From NCBI GenBank assembly GCA_002506745.1, contig DAYE01000079.1, positions 437 to 7,319 of the forward strand: a stretch of 6,883 nt of DNA, read 5' to 3'. How positions within the stretch are numbered: position 1 is the stretch's first letter; each line of letters opens with the position of its first letter. Shown here one piece after another: positions 5,459-6,883 of this stretch. Position numbers and translations under genes: made by a program. Below the pieces are notes generated by a model that worked only from the letters and a program-made list of their open reading frames with translations, had not been told where the DNA came from and did not search any database. Origin of the DNA: Euryarchaeota archaeon UBA33 (GTDB lineage Archaea; Thermoplasmatota; E2; DHVEG-1).

Positions 5459-5965
5459 ATGCGAACAGTGGTTGCGGTGTGTGGGAGCGATGCGGATGAT
5501 GTTCATTTGTCTCCGACGATGCTTGATGCTGCGGAGAAGGTTGGTCATGGGATCGCCTCCCGGGGTGGTATCCTGGTGTGTGGCGGCCGTGGTGGGGTGA
5601 TGGAGGCGGCCTGTCGTGGCGCGAAAGCTGCTCAGGGGTTGACGGTGGGGTTGTTGCCTGATTCGAAGCAGGAGGCCAACGCCTTCGTGGATGTTCCATT
5701 ACCAACTGGTCTGGGGATGCGTCGGAATTTCTTGGTGGTGTCTGCCGCGGATGTGGTCGTCGCGATCGGTGGCCGGTGGGGGACGCTTAGTGAGATTTGT
5801 TATGCAATTATCTTTGAAAAACCAGTGGTGCTGGTGGTGGGGACCGGTGGATGTGTCGATGAGTTGGCTGCCGGGTTTCTGATGAAGGATTCTCGGTCGT
5901 TTTTGCATGTGGCGTCTTCAGCGGAAGAGGCGGTGCAGAAGGCGTTTTTGTTGGCTCAGAAGTGA
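5459..5965 (+). CDS. TIGR00725-type LOG/SLOG-superfamily Rossmann protein
   Basis: The 168-residue protein (ATG 5459; the preceding TTG 5456 is unlikely) has the length and motifs of the TIGR00725 branch of lysine-decarboxylase-like/LOG proteins. The Rossmann fold opens with VVAVCGS (4-10), followed by GGILVCGGRGGVMEAACRGA (36-55), PTGLGMRRN (82-90) and VAIGGRWGTLSE (101-112). The last is the counterpart of the PGGxGTxxE nucleotide-binding and catalytic motif of LOG enzymes, here with Arg-Trp between GG and GT. LOG enzymes release the base from nucleoside 5'-monophosphates, and SLOG proteins more generally bind nucleotide ligands; the substrate in archaea is not established, and the changed motif makes cytokinin-type activity uncertain. 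It is soluble and cytosolic, transcribed alone, and preceded by a T10 terminator. Confidence 0.9.
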   Translation: MRTVVAVCGSDADDVHLSPTMLDAAEKVGHGIASRGGILVCGGRGGVMEAACRGAKAAQGLTVGLLPDSKQEANAFVDVPLPTGLGMRRNFLVVSAADVVVAIGGRWGTLSEICYAIIFEKPVVLVVGTGGCVDELAAGFLMKDSRSFLHVASSAEEAVQKAFLLAQK

Positions 5966-6002
5966 GTGGTAGTTTTTCATTTTGCCATTCTTATTAAAAA
6001 TC

Positions 6003-6010
6003 TTTATATA
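6003..6010 (+). promoter_or_regulatory. Orphan TATA box
   Basis: TTTATATA in the context AAAAATCTTTATATATTTGA is as good as the other TATA boxes here and predicts a transcript start near 6032, but no long gene follows on this strand. It could drive the inverted-repeat/polypyrimidine region downstream. Confidence 0.45.
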
Positions 6011-6036
6011 TTTGATTTGACAAAGTATAACTTAAG

Positions 6037-6099
6037 AGGATCTGGAGATTTGTTTTAAATTCCTTTTCCTTCCATCTCTCCTATGCCCTTCCAGATCCT
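6037..6099 (+). ncRNA. Possible small RNA with a 10-bp closing stem
   Basis: AGGATCTGGA (6037-6046) is the exact reverse complement of TCCAGATCCT (6090-6099), enclosing 43 nt of mostly pyrimidines. The 5' arm begins about 5 nt after the transcript start predicted from the orphan TATA box. A pyrimidine-only style continues to about 6140. No known RNA family is recognised, and the region may instead be the leader of a 28-codon reading frame (6083-6169). Confidence 0.25.
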
Positions 6100-6169
6100 T
6101 CCTACCTCCCTTTTCTGCTCTTCTCTCTTTCTCTACCTTATCGTAATGAGTTTTGTTAAAAAAAAGTGA
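6083..6169 (+). CDS. Doubtful 28-residue single-TM microprotein
   Basis: ATG 6083 to TGA 6169 reads MPFQILPTSLFCSSLFLYL then IVMSFVKKK, a single hydrophobic helix with a basic C-terminal tail, as in membrane microproteins. It has an upstream TATA box, but no Shine-Dalgarno, and pyrimidine tracts encode hydrophobic residues by default, so chance is a serious alternative. Function unknown. Confidence 0.2.
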   Translation: MPFQILPTSLFCSSLFLYLIVMSFVKKK

Positions 6170-6178
6170 TGATGTTAT

Positions 6179-6307
6179 TTACAGGACGTCGTCACGTCTC
6201 ATGCGCCGGCGTGCCTCTGCTTCTGCCCGGGTTGGGCTGAGGCCCTCTGCCAGTAAATGCTGGTAGATCGCTTCTTTGTAGAGGTCCTGGAGTTCTTTTT
6301 TTATCAA
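6179..6307 (-). CDS. Small helical charged protein (42-45 residues)
   Basis: The reverse strand encodes KKELQDLYKEAIYQHLLAEG followed by LSPTRAEAEARRRMRRDDVL and TAA. The TTG at 6307 is preferred because GGTGA (6317-6313) lies 5 nt upstream; the in-frame GTG at 6316 would give 45 residues but overlaps that site. The product looks like two helices joined by a Gly-Leu-Ser-Pro turn, ending in an Arg-rich helix that could touch nucleic acid or acidic protein surface. A TATA box TTTATATA (6351-6344) lies 25-30 nt before the ribosome site. No family is recognised; the helix-GLSP-helix layout is seen in various small archaeal proteins. It follows the DUF89 gene on the same strand but has its own promoter. 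Confidence 0.62.
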   Translation of the reverse strand: MIKKELQDLYKEAIYQHLLAEGLSPTRAEAEARRRMRRDDVL

Positions 6308-6343
6308 AAGATTCACCTACCATTAAAATTATTGTTTTATAAA

Positions 6344-6351
6344 TATATAAA
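6344..6351 (-). promoter_or_regulatory. TATA box of the small helical-protein gene
   Basis: Reverse-strand TTTATATA (context AAGGTAAAGTTTATATATTT, the first part BRE-like) predicts a transcript start near 6321, a few bases before the GGTGA site. Confidence 0.6.
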
Positions 6352-6420
6352 CTTTACCTTAAAATATGCCTCGGAGAGTTTCCTCCTGGTGAATAAATAT
6401 AAAACTGGTGGATTTCTCGT

Positions 6421-6468
6421 ACCAAAAAAACAGTATGTAACCAGGGAAGGGTTTTTTCGAAAAAAACC
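6421..6468 (-). terminator. Tandem T7 terminators after the DUF89 gene
   Basis: On the reverse strand a run of seven T inside GGTTTTTTTCGAAAAAACC (6468-6450, nearly self-complementary) comes 20 nt after the DUF89 stop, and a second T7 follows at 6430-6424. The first element also offers T6 on the + strand. The remaining stretch 6308-6420 holds the promoter of the small gene and, at 6397-6406, another TATA-like element (reverse GTTTTATATT) with an AGGAGG (6387-6382) that has no start codon nearby. Confidence 0.5.
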
Positions 6469-6487
6469 ATGCGTCTTGGTTTGTCTT

Positions 6488-6883
6488 TTATTCCTTTATT
6501 TGTATCGCGCTGATGTTCCTGGGAAGATGCATGGAACGGGCGATCGCGTTGCACTTGGTCCGAAGCAAGTACGCAATCGGTCTATAGTCGGTCTCTGAGA
6601 ATGATTCGTAGTTGGCCATGCCCTTTGCGATGATGAGATCCGCCTGGTCCAACGCGTTCTTCACCTTGCGGGGGAGTTTTGCAAAATCAACGCCGACCGC
6701 GTAACATCCTGTGGTCAGTAGCTCATCGACGACCTCGTGAAGATTGATATCCTGTGCATCCTGCAATGTCGCGTCACTGAGGATCGGCTCGCCTTTCACG
6801 ACCACGGTCAGATGAAGCGCTGGGTTGAAGGTTTTCAGCTCCCGGCAGAGGAGTTTGTCAAAGACGATCTCCCCGCAGTTATC
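6488..6883 (-). CDS. DUF89/ARMT1-like protein, C-terminal part (5' truncated)
   Basis: The frame stays open to the window end, giving 131 residues of the C-terminal half. It starts DNCGEIVFDKLLCREL, matching the DNxGE metal-site motif of the DUF89 fold. It continues LTVVVKGEPILSDATLQDAQ and, further on, DLIIAKGMANYESFSE (the KGxANYE motif) and LLRTKCNAIAR, all characteristic of archaeal DUF89 proteins. Members of this family are metal-dependent damage-control phosphatases that remove phosphate from reactive sugar phosphates or related metabolites; the substrate here cannot be read from the sequence. The protein is soluble and cytosolic. The domain end and stop (6488-6490) are normal for the family, and tandem T-runs terminate the transcript. 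Confidence 0.92.
   Translation of the reverse strand, partial: DNCGEIVFDKLLCRELKTFNPALHLTVVVKGEPILSDATLQDAQDINLHEVVDELLTTGCYAVGVDFAKLPRKVKNALDQADLIIAKGMANYESFSETDYRPIAYLLRTKCNAIARSMHLPRNISAIQIKE

Noticed and set aside
5310..5705. Reverse frame of 131 codons
   Set aside because: Pro/His/Arg-rich shadow of the regulator end and LOG-like gene, crossing the promoter between them.
6166..6172. GTGATGA, an exact box C consensus of C/D RNAs
   Set aside because: No D, D' or C' box lies at workable spacing; the next CTGA is about 65 nt on, inside the small reverse-strand gene.
6354..6554. Reverse frame after and overlapping the DUF89 end
   Set aside because: It crosses two T7 terminators, and its N-terminal part overlaps the DUF89 coding end in another frame.
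6257..6598. Forward open frame of 113 codons
   Set aside because: It overlaps the end of the DUF89 gene and the small helical gene on the other strand, crosses promoter-like AT-rich DNA and T-runs, and has no ribosome site.

Overview
The window looks like a stretch of euryarchaeal chromosome, possibly from the Thermoplasmatota or a related lineage; the lineage guess rests on protein style, not on a marker gene. Support for an archaeon comes from TATA boxes 25-30 nt upstream of inferred transcript starts, oligo-T terminators, GGAGG and GGTGA ribosome binding sites, a probable leaderless start, a membrane-bound PKD plus double winged-helix regulator, and an archaeal-type DUF89 protein. I see no rRNA, tRNA, CRISPR array, insertion sequence or phage gene.

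Left part (1-2379, + strand): two exported surface-type proteins. The first lacks its 5' end and carries FG-GAP-like calcium motifs, then an OmpL47/chitobiase-like beta domain. The second has a twin-arginine type signal peptide and an N-glycosylation-rich beta domain. Both end in the same roughly 95-residue C-terminal domain with a hydrophobic last strand and no charged anchor tail, and both genes end in a hairpin plus T-tract at the stop codon. This shared tail is the best candidate for an under-described system here (surface sorting or attachment).

Middle part (2504-3909): a cysteine-rich 137-residue cytosolic protein (+) faces a 44-codon small gene (-) tail to tail with 17 nt between them. 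Upstream of the small gene on the - strand is a two-TM membrane protein with a large external beta domain.

Right part (4033-6883): divergent from the two-TM protein is a membrane-bound regulator with an external PKD domain and two cytosolic winged helices. Their shared 147-nt intergenic region contains two perfect inverted repeats placed like operators. Next come a LOG-like TIGR00725-type Rossmann protein (+), a gene-poor stretch with an orphan promoter, a long-range inverted repeat and a polypyrimidine tract, a second small gene (42-45 aa, -), and the C-terminal part of a DUF89/ARMT1-like phosphatase-family protein (-), cut by the window end.

No operon covers more than one gene: almost every gene has its own TATA-like element and T-rich terminator. 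A functional link is suggested only for the regulator and its divergent membrane-protein neighbour, and for the two surface proteins through their common tail.
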